From: Antedon bifida
Lineage: Eukaryota; Echinodermata; Crinoidea; Comatulida; Antedonidae
Assembly (NCBI GenBank): GCA_963402885.1
Contig: OY727093.1
Span: 11,605,501 to 11,669,500, forward strand
Direction: 5' to 3'
Length of the DNA stretch: 64,000 nucleotides
Below the pieces are notes generated by a model. It was not told where the DNA came from and searched no databases. It saw only the letters and a program-made list of their open reading frames with translations. Numbering within the stretch: the stretch's first letter is position 1; the number at the start of each line of letters is the position of its first letter. The translations under genes and the position numbers were made by a program. Shown piece by piece: positions 23,459 through 36,128 of this stretch.

Positions 23459-24378
23459 ATGGTTCGAATGTTGATTGTTTTGTACGTATTTCTGTTTTTA
23501 AACAACGTAATGTTAGAAGCTTCTGGGGGTTAGTAATTATGACATTTTATTGCATTTTGTAGGCCTACGTCAAATGTCATTTTCTTTTTTAGAGGGTAAC
23601 CCTCATTTATAACATATACAAATACACATCCACTAAATATCACCTTTCCTCATATGTAAGTGTTGATACTCCAAACAACGTTCAATAATTTGTCAAGCTA
23701 TGCCGTTTCATTTTTTTTGTAGTTTTAATTGTTTAATTTCCTTTATATAGATTCAAAACCATGCGACTCAAATCCATGTGAATTCACTTGTAATGAGCTT
23801 AAACATGGAGACTAGGGTTACACATGCACCGAAACTACAACACCTGAACCTCCCTCACGTACGATTTGTTCGAATTGATTAAACTTTAATTAGACCTACA
23901 TCACATAAAACAAGTCGCACTGTAAATAATTTTAAATATATAAAATAAATAATCACGACGCATTTGGTCATCGTCGCTTGTGATTGGTCAACTCACTTGC
24001 GTTGCGTCTATGTGTCACTGCGTTGCGTACAAGAGATATTTTGAGAAATTAACAACTAAATGCAATTCATGGTTGGCAGTTATATTAACATAGCAATTAT
24101 AACCACCAGTATTCTCCAGATATGCACACAGTAACCAGTATCATGATTACCACCATACCTTTTACTAAGTATAGTACTTACTTTCTTTGTTAGCACGATA
24201 GCGCCTATAATTTTCAAGTTATAATTCTGAAAATGTAGGTGTACAAAATCGCTTTATTAATAACTTCACAAATAAAAAAAAAAGAAGAAAATGTTGTATT
24301 CTTTTTTCATTTATTATTTCAATGATTCTTCTAGAGTTTGGTATGTTCATCAGTAGCGGTGATACTAAACGTGGTTAG
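23459..24378 (+). CDS. P1: family member with in-frame stop
   Basis: Exon 1 (23459-23528) encodes a hydrophobic signal peptide (MVRMLIVLYVFLFL). Exon 2 starts at 23751 in phase 1 (DSKPCDSNPCEFTCNELKH), but TAG at 23813-23815 ends it after three cysteines, giving 44 aa. Beyond the stop the frame stays open and family-like (GYTC...) to a possible phase-1 donor at 23858. Exon 3 (24335-24378) has a good acceptor (ttcttctag) and encodes FGMFISSGDTKRG and a stop, the family tail. AATAAA follows at 24514-24519. The most economical reading is a recent nonsense mutation; a shortened three-cysteine product or a stop polymorphism is possible. Confidence 0.55.
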
Positions 24379-24779
24379 AAGAAATTCTGATCCAGCTGTA
24401 CTATACAAGCCATAGTACAAATACAGAAAAGAAGCACATGAGGAGAATGGCCGATAACGCCCGTGCAAATGTATTCTTTTTATTGATAGGCCTATTGTAT
24501 TGAAGTATTTAAAAATAAATGCAACAAAATAATTCTTAAGTGTATTTTTTAAATTTTGCTGAGGAGTCCGCGCAATAAAAACAACAGTAACTAATGTAAA
24601 TCATAATTAAAGTAAATTAAAATGCATGCCATTTACAAAAATTACGTAAGTAAAATGTATAAAAAGTCAGAAGGTCGAATTTTATGTTGACTCATTTTAC
24701 GATGGAATTTATTTTGTTCACAAAAACTATATAATAATTGTATGTACATTTTCACAAACATGCTTATTTTTTTGTTTGT

Positions 24780-24923
24780 TAATTGATTGTTTTATTAATA
24801 AGCACACACAACAGCATTATAATAATAATAAAACTGTTGTAAGCGATAGCAACAATTGCAGCACACAGGGAATGCGGTTCTTTTGAGATTTGCAATACAA
24901 ACGTAATTCTTTAATTTCATCAG
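24780..24923 (+). promoter_or_regulatory. 5' module and leader exon of P2
   Basis: AT-rich, less conserved copy. The putative non-coding exon ends TTTCATCAG at 24923 before gtaggtag. Confidence 0.4.
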
Positions 24924-25521
24924 GTAGGTAGTTTTATATACATTTAGATTTATTAAATCATATTGAAAACACAATCACAGGTTAAAATCATATTTGATCC
25001 AATCAATTATGTTTATTCACGAGAAACAATTAAATATTGAGAGAGAAAAGTCGAAATGACATTAACTTTAAAAGTTACGGTAAACATATCTTAATCACAA
25101 AGGACAATGATGAAAGATAAACGTGATGATGAATATGATAACGTTAGAAGAAGAAAAAGACGACGAAATAGGATGGAATGGTGACATTGAATGACAGTGT
25201 TACCTTTTCTTGTTTCATATTAGAATATATTCATATATTATTATTTGTATTTTTTTTTATTGGCTCTCTTTTTAAAATCGCCAAACTATGAACGAAATTT
25301 CTCTTTTTTAGTCATCATGGAAAAATAAAGTGAAATTGATAATTGTTGTAGTAGATTTTAGCGATGGAATTTGGCTCATTTCCTCATCATCTTTATCGTT
25401 TCAAATTAACTAATTAAATGTCAGTATATCACCGGGCGGTTTAGAATTCATATTCTGTGCATCACGTACGTAATCAATGGTGAATGTATCGTTATTTTGT
25501 ATCAACAGTTTTTTTTACACA

Positions 25522-26244
25522 ATGGCTCGAATTTGGATATTCATAGTTAGTAGTTTTGTGTGCAACCAACGTAAGGTTTGCAGTTTCTACGCGCCACGGT
25601 TTGTACAATATTATCCACTTCTTGTTCTCAATTCACACTTAAAATTTCCACCAAACCGAGTATTTTAGTTTGTATTCCGTATTGTAATCAGTATTCCAAA
25701 TGCCTTTACATTTTTAGAATTACATTTTTTTCATGGAAGATTTAGGATGAAAAGGAGAAGGAGGTTAATTATTCACACAACTATCTATACAATTAATTTT
25801 ATATTATTTCGATCAATAATGTATTCAATTTCTGAATAGTAAATGTTTATGTTTTAGTAAGTAAGTATATTATATATTATCCAATGGCGCTTTACTTGCC
25901 ATTGCGTCATCACATTATCGTTATTCTTTTTGTAGGCCTAATTTATGTTTATATTACAGAAAGAAGTCCGAATCTATGTTCATCAAATCCATGTGAATCA
26001 ACTGCAACTTGTGAGCGTACGATTTGATTTTTGTTTTTATAAATTGTAATCGACAGTTATTTTCATTGTTTGGTAGATGGTTAATATTTCTCTCATTGCC
26101 ACTGACCTAAAAACATTATCATTATTAATTATTCTAACAGAAAGTGGGACTGCTGAAACTGTATATTACAATCGTAGTCGAATACAAAATATATTTTCTT
26201 TTACAGGTGGCATGTTCCTCACTAAAGGCGATCGTATTGGATAA
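25522..26244 (+). CDS. P2: short three-cysteine member
   Basis: Exons 25522-25570 (MARIWIFIVSSFVCNQ), 25960-26010 and 26207-26244, phase 1, 45 aa. Exon 2 gives RSPNLCSSNPCESTAT. Using the donor gtgagc at 26011, the split codon T/GT at the junction makes the third cysteine, and exon 3 continues GMFLTKGDRIG and a stop. If this donor were not used, the frame would stop at TGA after ERTI. The joint therefore restores both a cysteine and the family tail, which supports it. The acceptor before exon 1 is not obvious (ttttttacacaatgg), so the leader junction is uncertain. Confidence 0.58.
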
Positions 26245-26638
26245 CTTCTACTATTACTATTACTGTTCCATTATGAATAGGAAAGATGACAATAATCATC
26301 GAATGTGCACGATAATGTTTGTTTGAAATATGTGCTATATTTTTATTTAATGTTATTGAATAATATATTATTGTTATATTATATTAATTAAACAAAGTCC
26401 ATCATTCATATTTCCTGATTGTAAATGTTCTTGTTTCCATGTGTTTGATCCCCCAAAAAAAATGACTGGGGTAATAATGTACAGCGCTTACAGGTTTCAC
26501 ACCAATAAGCGCTATATAATTTTGGAGTTTTTTTTAATCAACGAAATTAGCATTTCTTATCAAACCGTGACATATTATCACAATATATAATACAATTCGA
26601 TGTATAATAACATTATTTAATCAATTTATTTATTTAGA
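26245..26638. other. Intergenic, no gene seen
   Basis: AT-rich 3' flank of P2. Near 26463-26520 is a short repeat end (tgactggggtaataatg ... gcgctatataa), also seen at about 57485-57545. Confidence 0.5.
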
Positions 26639-26975
26639 TAACGGCTTTACCACGTTGAAACACCGGTTCTCGTCAGATCACCGAACGTTGGGCCTGGTTA
26701 GAGCTTGGATGGGAGACCATCTGGGAATATCGGGTGCTGTATATGGAGCCGGGGTCCCGTTAGGCATGTGAAATCAGCACTGCTGACTCTAATGGCAGCC
26801 CCTGCATCTAGCATGCCTTTCCTCTGGTCAAGGTGGGCACTGGACGAGAGAAGCCTTTGATCAATGTTAGGACCGATCAAGGTGCTTTAAACAGTCCTGG
26901 CTTTGTTTGTATCAAACCTGTTAGCGGTAATTATCGCTGTTGGTTTCGATTGAATAAAATTTAAAAAAATAAAAA
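26639..26975 (+). mobile_element. 5S rRNA-derived SINE
   Basis: The first 105 or so bases match 5S rRNA in order: TACCACGTTGAA, CACCGGTTCTCGTC, GATCACCGAA, GTTAGAGCTTGGATGGGAGA (internal promoter boxes A and C), CTGGGAATA, CGGGTGCTGTA. It lacks about nine bases present in canonical 5S after GATCACCGAA. The body runs on for some 230 bp to an A-rich tail (aataaaatttaaaaaaat). This head-body-tail plan is that of SINE3-type elements rather than a 5S gene. Confidence 0.8.
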
Positions 26976-27164
26976 AGTGCAATAATTCGAGATTATAATA
27001 CAACAGCATCACTTTTCAATACTGGCAAACAGATTGCATTATGTACTACATTATTAAGTAGAATAAATTAAACGAAAATAAAATGTTACTGTTATTTCAC
27101 ATAATATAAACTTGACACGAACATAAAATGAATATGTTAATCAAGCTATTATTGTACACCAATA

Positions 27165-27420
27165 ATCATTTAATTGGGTCAATAAAAATAAATAAATATA
27201 TAATGTACATATAGAATATTTTATTAATATTACCAAATTAAAATATTAGAGTAGTATAAAATCTGTATTGTTTTGATATATTATTAAATGACAATATTCG
27301 CTTTGAGCAACGACAACAGAACGGTCTTCTTGTAGTATTTAAATATATTCAAAAGTTTACTTAATGAGAACAAACACAATTCTCTTTTTCAAAAGACATT
27401 TATTTTCCTCCATAGCAATA
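27165..27420 (+). promoter_or_regulatory. Duplicate P-family promoter module without donor
   Basis: Contains catttaattgggtcaataaa and the TATA-like aaatatataatg at about 27195-27204, matching 28490-28660. The leader end and its donor are deleted (acggtcttcttgtag joins directly), so it cannot splice like the others. Confidence 0.5.
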
Positions 27421-27470
27421 CAATACAAAATAGTATACAGAAATGATAAGGTAAAATAATTAAGATTATG

Positions 27471-28265
27471 ATCAGTCAGTTTGTAGTATCAGTAAATAAA
27501 ACTCAAAACCACAGAGGATCAATGTACAGCAGTAAAAATCAAATTCGACATTCCATTGTTATCTTTTAATAGTTTAGCATTAGGTGTCGTTTTAATTTTC
27601 TGGAAGAAAATGAAGTAATTGAAACAACATTTGTAATTGGGGGTGGTAGACTGTTCATCATTGATGAACCAGGGTATCTAATACTGTTTTGAAAATAATT
27701 GGTATTGTGGATAGGTATGTGAATATCAGTTCTAGAACGTGTAGGGTAATTGTGAATAGAAAAATTGGAAATAAACATATTGCTTAAATGATTTGGAAAA
27801 GTGTCATGCAGGGCAAAGAATACAAATTTGCCTTGTTGCATTAAGTTTATATCAGTGAGTTTGAGGAGATTAAGGTTGGAAAATAAATGGGAAGAATGGG
27901 ACTGCGGTGGAGTGCCAGATATAATCCTGATAGCCTTCTTTTGTATTATTTGCAATTTACTGAGGTTGGATACGTAAGTGTTGGCCCAAACAATGTTACA
28001 GTAGCTCAAATAGGGAAGAATGAGGGAGCAGTAAAGGGTTCGAAGAATATTAAGGGGTACAAATGAGGATAACCTAGAAATGATACCAACGCTTTTGGAA
28101 GTTTTATTCTCTACTTCTTTAATATGTTTTTTCCACGTTAGATTGCTGTCAATAACTACACCTAAAAACTTAGCTGATTGTACACAAGGTATATCATGGT
28201 TGTCTATGGTAATTTTGTTGGCTTTCACTTTATAAAGGAGATTAAATTAAAGATTTGATATCCTT
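27471..28265 (-). mobile_element. 5'-truncated LINE 3' end
   Basis: The frame at 28228-27566 (220 aa) is the C-terminal part of a non-LTR reverse transcriptase, with AKFLGVVIDSNLTWKKHI, ILPYLSYCNIVWANTY and QKKAIRIISG. It is inserted in one of two tandem copies of the P3 upstream region; the uninterrupted copy is at about 28800-28930. Confidence 0.85.
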
Positions 28266-28479
28266 CATACTACTGTTTTTTTTGTTTGGCAAGTGACGTT
28301 TTGTTGAAACAAAATAATTCTAAAAAGTAAGCATAATCACATTCGACTAATAAGCAGACGAAACGTTAATTTTCATGTGAAGTAAGTTATAAGTTGTTGG
28401 CTACGAAGTAATCAAGTAGGCCTATACACATAATAATATTCCCGGTGACCTACAGTACGTAGTACAATGATATTATTGT

Positions 28480-28694
28480 ACACCAATAATCATTTAATTG
28501 GGTCAATAAAAATAAATAAATATATAATGTACATATAGAATGTTTTATTAATATTACCAAATTAAAATATTAGAATAATTATAAGTATAAAAACTGTATT
28601 GTTTTGATATATTATTAAATGACAATATTCGCTTTGAGCAACGACAACAGAACGGTCGGATATTGAAATAGCAAAGTTTCTTTGATTTCATCAG
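28480..28694 (+). promoter_or_regulatory. 5' module and leader exon of P3
   Basis: catttaattgggtcaataaa, then TATA-like aaatatataatg at about 28517-28529, a conserved tgacaatattcgctttgagc stretch and a non-coding exon ending TTTCATCAG at 28694 before gtatgtt. The same order is seen upstream of P6 and P7. Confidence 0.6.
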
Positions 28695-29302
28695 GTATGT
28701 TAAATTTACTTCTTGTAGTATTTAAAATATATTCAAAAGTTTACTTAATGAGAACAAACACAATTCTCTTTTTCAAAAGACATTTATTTTCCCCCATAGC
28801 AATACAATACAAAATAGTATACAGAAATGATAAGGTAAAATAATTAAGATTATGATGATTGTTGGGTGGACAAAAAAAATAGAATTAAACAAAAAAAAAT
28901 AGGCTATGGAGGAAGGCATAATCGTTAATTTTCATGTGAAGTAAGTTATAAGTTGTTGGATACGAAGTTATCAAGTAGGCCTATACACATATATTCCCGG
29001 TGACCTACGGTACGTAGTAAAATGATATCCTGAAACAGGAAACTTTACAAATAAATGTTCGATAAATATTTCATAAAAATGAAATTAATTGTACGACCAA
29101 TAAAAGTGAAAGAAGGTAGTGGAGACTAGAACAATTAAGAGTGAAACGATGTTAAAGATGAGGACAACATATACCATGAAGAAGATAAAGAAATTGATCA
29201 CAATAATGCTTAATTATTATTTAAACAATTTTCTTGTATGATAATGTTTATTTACGTAAATCACACAGGTGATTAGTGCACTTCTTTTTTTTTTTTAAGA
29301 AA

Positions 29303-32300
29303 ATGGTTCGAGTTTGTATTGCTTTAGTAGTTCTGTTCGTAACGTTCACCGCCGCAACACGATACGGTTTGTAAATCATTTTGTACATTAATTTTACAAG
29401 TGTATTTTTCAAAAAAATAATACAATACCAACTGTATAAAGTAAGTATTGTTTTTTCATCCTCCAATATATAAATAATTCAATTTTCAACATCTTGTTAT
29501 CAATCCTCAATCAAATTACCTGAACAGCCTATACCTACTTTTCCAGAATTTAGAATGTGATTAACACTTACTTGTTTAATTCTAAAATGAGGGCTAGATA
29601 TATATATAGGCCTATTTGTTTCAATATATTTCTTTAGGATCTTTATTTAACTGTTTTTTTTAAAAACCAACTCTGACGTAAATATACCAAAATTCGCTAT
29701 TTATATAGGAATTAGACCACCATATATAAAAACCATACAAGAGTCCCATGATAGTCTAGGACCTGGGTCAGATTTGTATGCATTTAATTTAGGAGAGAAT
29801 ATCTCAACTGTTATAGGATAATTTGACCCCCACGAACAACATGGAATGTGTGCCAAATTCGCTATCCGGGGCGAACATGCCCAAAATCGGGGTCAAAGGT
29901 TAAAAATGTATGGTTATTATATCTTGACAACCACGTGTCATACAGATTTACTTTTGGTGTCAAATTGTTCAGAATATACATATTTATATTCGATCTAACA
30001 CAACTTTAAGCGAAAAAATGACCGGAAATGCTTTTACTGACCTTTGACCCAAAAATGACCAAAAAACACATTTTCGGGTTAAATTATTCTTTAAAATGCC
30101 AATGGACAAACTGTATGGTATCAAATGAAAGCATACACAATATGCTACCCATTGCTACCCAACTTGTATTGAAAATGTTTAATTATGAAGCTAATTTTAT
30201 GGAAAATGTGCATATTTTGATTATTTTTATACAAAAAATGAATATTTGGTAGCGTAATTGTTATATTATATTAAATAATTTAAGTGTTTGGAAAAACTAT
30301 TTGGTATCAAATGAAAGTCCATAAAATATTCTATCCATTGCTATCCAACTTGTATTAAAAATCTTTAATTATGATGCTAATTTTGTTAAAAATGTACATA
30401 TTTTATTATTTTTTTAAAAAAATGAGAATACTAGATAGTGTAAATTTATTTTGGTTTATTTATGATATTAAATAATTCAAATGCTTGGAAGACATATTTG
30501 GTATCAAAGGAAAGCACATAAAATATGCTATCCATAGCTACCCAACTTGTATTGAAAATCTTTAATTATGTGATGCTATTTTTGGAAAATGTGCATATTT
30601 TAATAACTTTAGACAAAAATGAGTATAAATTAGTGTAAATTTATTTTGGTTTAAATAATTCTAGCGTTATATTTGGTATAAAAAATAAAACCCCATACAA
30701 TATACTATCCATTGGTACACAACTTGTATTGAAAATCTTTAATTACGACTTTTTTGAAAATATTCTTTTTTTTTTTTGACAAAAATGAGTATACAGTAAT
30801 AAGTAGTGTAAATTTATTTTGGTTTATTTATAATATTATATAACTCTATATTTTCCAAAAAAAATGATTCATTTTCAATACATATTGGATAATCTGTATG
30901 TACTAGGTAGCATGTATACCAAATATTTATTTAAAACACTAGAATTATATGTATAACTAGAGGGTACTCCGAGAGTACAAACCTCCGCCTACTATAAAAT
31001 TCCCCTACATATAATGTCCCCGGAAAATATATATATATTTTTTAAATATTTTTTTGTATTAGTTCTAAATGTAAATAGGCTAACTGCACACTACAAAGTT
31101 GTGGATGAGATCGTTGGTTCAAGTCCCGCTGAGGTTTTTTTTTTTTATTATTTTTTTATTTCTTTTTTTTTTGTGGACCTTGATCTTTGACCCTGACCCT
31201 TCAAAATTTAACCACAATTATATGATGAGTCATTGATCATTGTGGCTAAGTTTGGTGAGAATCGGATAAAAACTGTGGTCTCTAGGCAGTAAAATAGTTT
31301 TTTGTTAGTTGTGACCTTGACCTATGACCTTTTCCCCTCAAATTCTAACTCGTCCGAGCTTTTGAGGCATAGATCATTGTGTCCAAATTTGGTGAGAATC
31401 GGATAAAAACTGTGGCCTCCAGGCTGTTCACAGACACACACACAAACACACAGCACACAAACATACAGGGGTGAAAATATAACCTCCTTGGCGGAGGTAA
31501 TAAACCAAAATATATTTACACTAACTGTATAACACATTTTCTAAAAAACCTTTATAATTTTAACTTATACAGTACTCATTTTTGTCAAAAATTAATAAAA
31601 TATGCACATTTTTTTTAAAAACTATCATAATTAGATTTTCAATACAAGTTGGGTAGCAATGGATAGACTATTTTATGGGCTTTTATTTAATACCAATATA
31701 GATCTCCTAAACACTTTAATAATTTAATCATTATAAATAAACCAAAATAAATTTACACTATTTAATATACTCATTTTTGTCAAAAATTTATAAAATATGC
31801 AAATTTTTCAAAAAAATCTACATCATTATTCATAATTACAGATTTTCAATGCAATTTCAAAATGGCACCCAAATCTCCGTAACCTGTTGGTCTATCAAAA
31901 TGATATGGTATCAAAATGCTTGGTAAACTTACCAAGATCTTCCAAACACTTGAATTATTTAATATAAATAAACCAAAATAAATTTACACTTTTTAATATA
32001 CTCATTTTTGCACAAAAAAAATAAAATATGCAAATTTTAAACAAAATTAGCATTATAATTACAGATTTTTAATACAAGTTGGATAGCAATGGATAGAATA
32101 TTTTATGGGCTTTCATTTGATACCAAATAGTTTTTTCAAACACTTACATTATTTAATATTATATAAATAAATATAAAAATTACGCTACCAAATATTCATT
32201 TTTTGTATAAAAGTAATCAAAATATGCACATTTTCCATACAATTAGCTTCATAATTAAAATTTTCAATACAAGTTGGGTAGCAATGGGTAGCATATTGTG

Positions 32301-33636
32301 TATGCTTTCATTTGATACCATACAGTGTATTCATTGGCATTTTAAAGAATAATTTAACCCGAAAATGTGCTTTTTGTCATTTTTGGGTCAAAGGTCAGTA
32401 AAGCATTTCCGGTAATTTTTTCGCTAAAAAAAGTTGTGTTAGACCAAATATAAATATGTATATTCTGCACGATTTGACACCAAAAGAACATTTGAATTAT
32501 TTAATATCATAAATAAACCAAAATAAATTTACACTATTTAATATACTCATTTAAAAAAAAAATAATAATAAAATATGTACATTTTTAACAAAATTAGCAT
32601 TATAATTACAGATTTTTAATACATGTTGGGTAGCAATGGATAGAATATTTTATGGACTTTCATTTGATACCAAATAGTTTTTCCAAACACTTAAATTATT
32701 TAATATTATATAAATAAACTTAACAATTACGCTACCAAATATTCATATTTTGTATAAAAGTAATCAAAATATGCACATTTTCCATACAATTAGCTTCATA
32801 ATTAAAAATTTTCAATACAAGTTGGGTAGCAATGGGTAGCATATTGTGTATGCTTTCATTTGATACCATACAGTTTGTCCATTGGCATTTTAAAAAATAA
32901 TTTAACCCGAAAATGTGTTTTTTGGTCATTTTTGGGTCAAAGGTCAGTAAAAGCATTTCCGGTCATTTTTTCGCTAAAAGTTGTGTTAAATTGAATATAA
33001 ATATGTATATTCTGAACAATTTGACACCAAAAGCAAATCTGTACGACAAGTGGTTGTCGAGATATAAGAACCACACATTGTTAACCTTTGACCCCGATTT
33101 TGGGCATGTTCGCCCCGGATAGCGAATTTGGCACACATTCCATGTTGTTCGTGGGGGTCAAATTATCCTATAACAGTTGAGATATTCTCTCCTAAATTAA
33201 ATGCATACAAATCTGACCCAGGTCCTAGACTTAATAATGATTACGTCATTGGGGGAAACATATCTATATGCAAACCCAGTTGGTAGTAACATTTTCTTTT
33301 TCAATTATGATTTTGATCTAGTTGAAGGAAGAGATCCATGTCAATCTGACCCATGTGATCCAATGTGTATCCAAACAAATGACGATTACCCATGTCAGGC
33401 CGGTAGGTTATAGGGTATTGTTTGTTTTTTAAACATTCGATTTAGTTATTTCTGTGTTCTGATTTCAAGAATTACATAGTTCTGGTTAATTGAAAATTAC
33501 TAATTACTTTATTCTACTACTCGAATATCCGATACTTTCTTTTCTAGAAACTATTGACCAAGAACTAGCGGTAGCTGCTGCTATGTTCATCAGTGCAGGA
33601 GATTTTGAAGAAGAGTTATTGGGAAGGCTAGCATGA
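29303..33636 (+). CDS. P3: secreted half-EGF peptide, foldback in intron
   Basis: Exons 29303-29366, 33322-33402 and 33548-33636, all GT-AG, phase 1, 77 aa. Signal peptide MVRVCIALVVLFVTF..., then VEGRDPCQSDPCDPMC..., with spacing C-x4-C-x3-C-x8-C, then a tail ETIDQELAVAAAMFISAGDF ending in GRLA. The tail is longer than in relatives because a deletion relative to P4 removed the usual stop and the frame reads into old 3' UTR sequence. AATAAA lies at 33717-33722. Intron 1 is about 4 kb because a foldback element sits in it; the paralogous P4 intron lacks it. The acceptor before exon 1 (t-run then AAG) fits the leader exon ending 28694. Confidence 0.72.
29753..33231. mobile_element. Foldback element FB1 in P3 intron
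   Basis: Long inverted repeat. The left end AGTCTAGGACCTGGGTC is mirrored by GACCCAGGTCCTAGACT at the right end. The left arm is about 1 kb and the right arm about 1.6 kb, because a segment is duplicated inside the latter (around 31900-32470 and 32500-32960). The arms consist of diverged subrepeats (ttggtatcaaatgaaagc and its complement). No transposase frame. No clear target-site duplication. P4, a paralogue, lacks the insertion at about 36745. Confidence 0.85.
30955..31503. repeat. Nested repeat at the centre of FB1
   Basis: Unlike the arms, the centre has a unit bounded by gagagtacaaacctccgcc on the left and acctccttggcggaggtaat on the right, with paired ggtgagaatcggataaaaac segments, a box B-like GGTTCAAGTCC near 31110, and a CA-rich run at 31433-31470. 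It looks like a separate repeat inserted in, or captured by, the foldback. Confidence 0.6.
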
Positions 33637-33716
33637 GAAAAGTGTGCTTCGAATGCGCACGATATATGTGAAATGTATTCCTCTTTTCATGTTAATTGAA
33701 GTTATTATGGCAAGAA

Positions 33717-33722
33717 AATAAA
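33717..33722 (+). terminator. Poly(A) signal of P3
   Basis: AATAAA about 80 bp after the P3 stop. The surrounding aataaatacaatatgatatt is kept downstream of P4 (37256), P5 (41203) and P6 (43415-43424). Confidence 0.6.
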
Positions 33723-33989
33723 TACAATATGATATTGATTGCACAACTGCTTATTTTGTCTACTTCAATCGAACATTTCTAACCACATTGATAGTAATAA
33801 GGTTGCGCCCGAACGCGTTAACGTCATTTCCCAACATGCAACGCGCAAACTAAGGCCCCTTTATAATGTTCTGGGCATGTTTAATTTTTACGAAAAGCCT
33901 ATTGATTTGAGCATAATTATTTTACATATTCTTTTGTTCACTTTATTCAATCTGAAGTTCTCATATTCTAAATTAAATTGAATTTAAAT

Positions 33990-34303
33990 GTTTCTACTTA
34001 GTTACAATTTCATTTTCAATAAGCTCACCCGGTTTTTTTAATACTTTGGGACGTGATACTTTATCCGTATATTGTAGTACTGTATACGGATATCACGATT
34101 ATGATTACTTCAGATTAATGATGGCCCTAACAAAGGAAACAAAGAAAACAAACATTCAGCAGAAAGTTAATATAACCAATGTTAACAACAGGACACTGAG
34201 GTTGCCAAGAGGAACACGTAGCAGTCTTTCGATCTTAGGCCTATGTCTGGCTGCGACAAATACCAACAGTACTGTGATATGTACATATTCTCCGCGGTGC
34301 GAG
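33990..34303. repeat. P3 3' flank, duplicated at 37540-37800
   Basis: No gene. Parallel copy after P4 shows that the P3 and P4 units duplicated with more than 1 kb of 3' flank. Confidence 0.7.
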
Positions 34304-35165
34304 GACTGATCGTGTCGCAGCCACAGATAAACCCTTTGATCTCCGGAGCTCAACATTCTGACAACTTATTCTCTTTCTCAATTAATATAACCAAATATAG
34401 GCCTACAACAAGCATAAAATAAATACCATTTCCTAAATTTTAATATTGGTCAAATACGTTACATAATTGAAATTTATCATCATAACAAAAAGGAGATAAT
34501 ATATAGGCCTACAGTTGAACATCCGTAAGCGGCCACCTCCCTTAACGGGCGGACTTTCAAAAGCCCATTTGTTCCTCCTAATTAGTGCATTTGGTACCTC
34601 CCGTAACGGCCACTTCTGATAAACGGCCACGGCCACTTTTTTTTTAAACTACAAATTACATTTTTTGTATAGTAAATTACCTCCCGCAAGCGGCCACCCG
34701 AAAAATTCGGAAACAGAAATACAATTTTGATACTTATTGTGCTTGATATATTAGCTTTATTTCGAAGCGGTTTTTAAAATATTTCTGTGAAGAACATTCC
34801 TGTGTTTTTAAAAACATAAAAAACATTGTGCATAGCCACGTGATTTTGGCCCTCTATCGGCAGAACCTTCCGTAAGCGGTCACGTTCCGTAAGCGGTCAC
34901 GTCCCGTAAGCGGTTACCTCCCGTAATCGGTCACTTTTTCCGGTTCAAATGGTGGCCGCTTACGGGAGGTTCAACTGAGTTGATCGTGTCGCAGCCACAG
35001 ATAAACCCTTTGATCTCCGGAGCTCAACATTCTGACAACTTATTCTCTTTCTCAATTAATGTAACCAAATATACAACAAGCATAAAATACATACCACTTC
35101 CTAAATTTTAATAATTTATTGGTGAAATACGGTACATAATTGAAATTTATCATAAAAAAAAAGAG
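34304..35165. repeat. Local duplication with MITE between copies
   Basis: About 185 bp beginning gatcgtgtcgcagccacag at 34307 recurs at about 34982 and, with a slight change, at about 38298. The MITE at 34512-34977 lies between the first two. Confidence 0.7.
34512..34977. mobile_element. MITE with 'aagcggccac' terminal repeats
   Basis: Left end CAGTTGAACATCCGTAAGCG is mirrored by the right end (CGCTTACGGGAGGTTCAACTG). The interior repeats ccgtaagcggtcac several times. About 466 bp, no ORF. A partial copy is at about 38640-38755. Target duplication not evident. Confidence 0.75.
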
Positions 35166-35469
35166 ATAATCCGGGAATGTACAGTACATAAACGGATATG
35201 TAAATAAAATATTTATAACTTGGTATATCATACAAAGTATAATTCATATTAATCGGAAACATTGATAAGAAATGAAGAGTACCAGAATAATTATTATTTT
35301 AAAAATTGTTTGACATTAGACCTTGTCGATCGTATTGAACACGAAAATAGTTGGTTGTAAAATTACAAGAATAATAATCAAACAATTAAAATAATGACAA
35401 GGACACATAAAAAATAGAATAGAAACAAAATAGAAAATAATAGAATAATTGAAATGTAAAACTCTTATA

Positions 35470-35632
35470 TTTAATTGGATCAATAAGCATAAATAAATAT
35501 GTACATTTAATTAAAATCCAAAATAAATATTACAAAATTAGAATAATAAATAAAATATATTGACAATATTCATTTTAAGCATAGCAGAACAGACGGATAA
35601 TTGTAATCACACATTTACATTTATTACATAAG
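35470..35632 (+). promoter_or_regulatory. 5' module and leader exon of P4
   Basis: tttaattggatcaataagc followed by aaataaatatgtac and a non-coding exon ending TTACATAAG at 35632 before gtatgtta. Nearly identical to the P5 module. Confidence 0.5.
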
Positions 35633-36128
35633 GTATGTTAAATTTACTTATAATTGTACTTTATTGAAAGACTAAACAGAATGGTTCATTGAAAAACAAT
35701 TTTTTAAATATATAATCTTATTGTTCTTGGTTCTTCCTACTTGGATGCAACGCAAGTAAGTTGACCACTCACAAGAGACAATTCAACTGATCAACGCGTC
35801 ATGATTGGTCAATTTTTTTTTCGTTGCACTTAGGCCTACTCCCTTGCGTTGCGTCATGAAATTCTAAAAAAGTTAGCAATAGGCCTAAATGACGCCGACA
35901 ATAAACTAAATCTAATCTGAGAAAGACAATAATGTGACGAAGAAGGAGACAAGAAAGTGGGCAACGCATACCGTGACGGTGAACGCCGATAGTGAGTAGA
36001 TGATTATTACGAGACTAAATACACTGTCAATATTGTTTATTTAAGTAAACCACGCAAGTGACCAATGTACACATAACAGTTAATATAATATATATTTATT
36101 TGTTTTTCTTTTTCTTTATTTCAAGGAA

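Noticed and set aside
26639-26745. Functional 5S rRNA gene
   Set aside because: About nine bases are missing after GATCACCGAA, there are several substitutions, and a SINE body and A tail follow.
33201-33413. Single-exon 70-aa ORF as a gene
   Set aside because: It only overlaps the real P3 cysteine exon; its N-terminal part is FB1 end and intron sequence.
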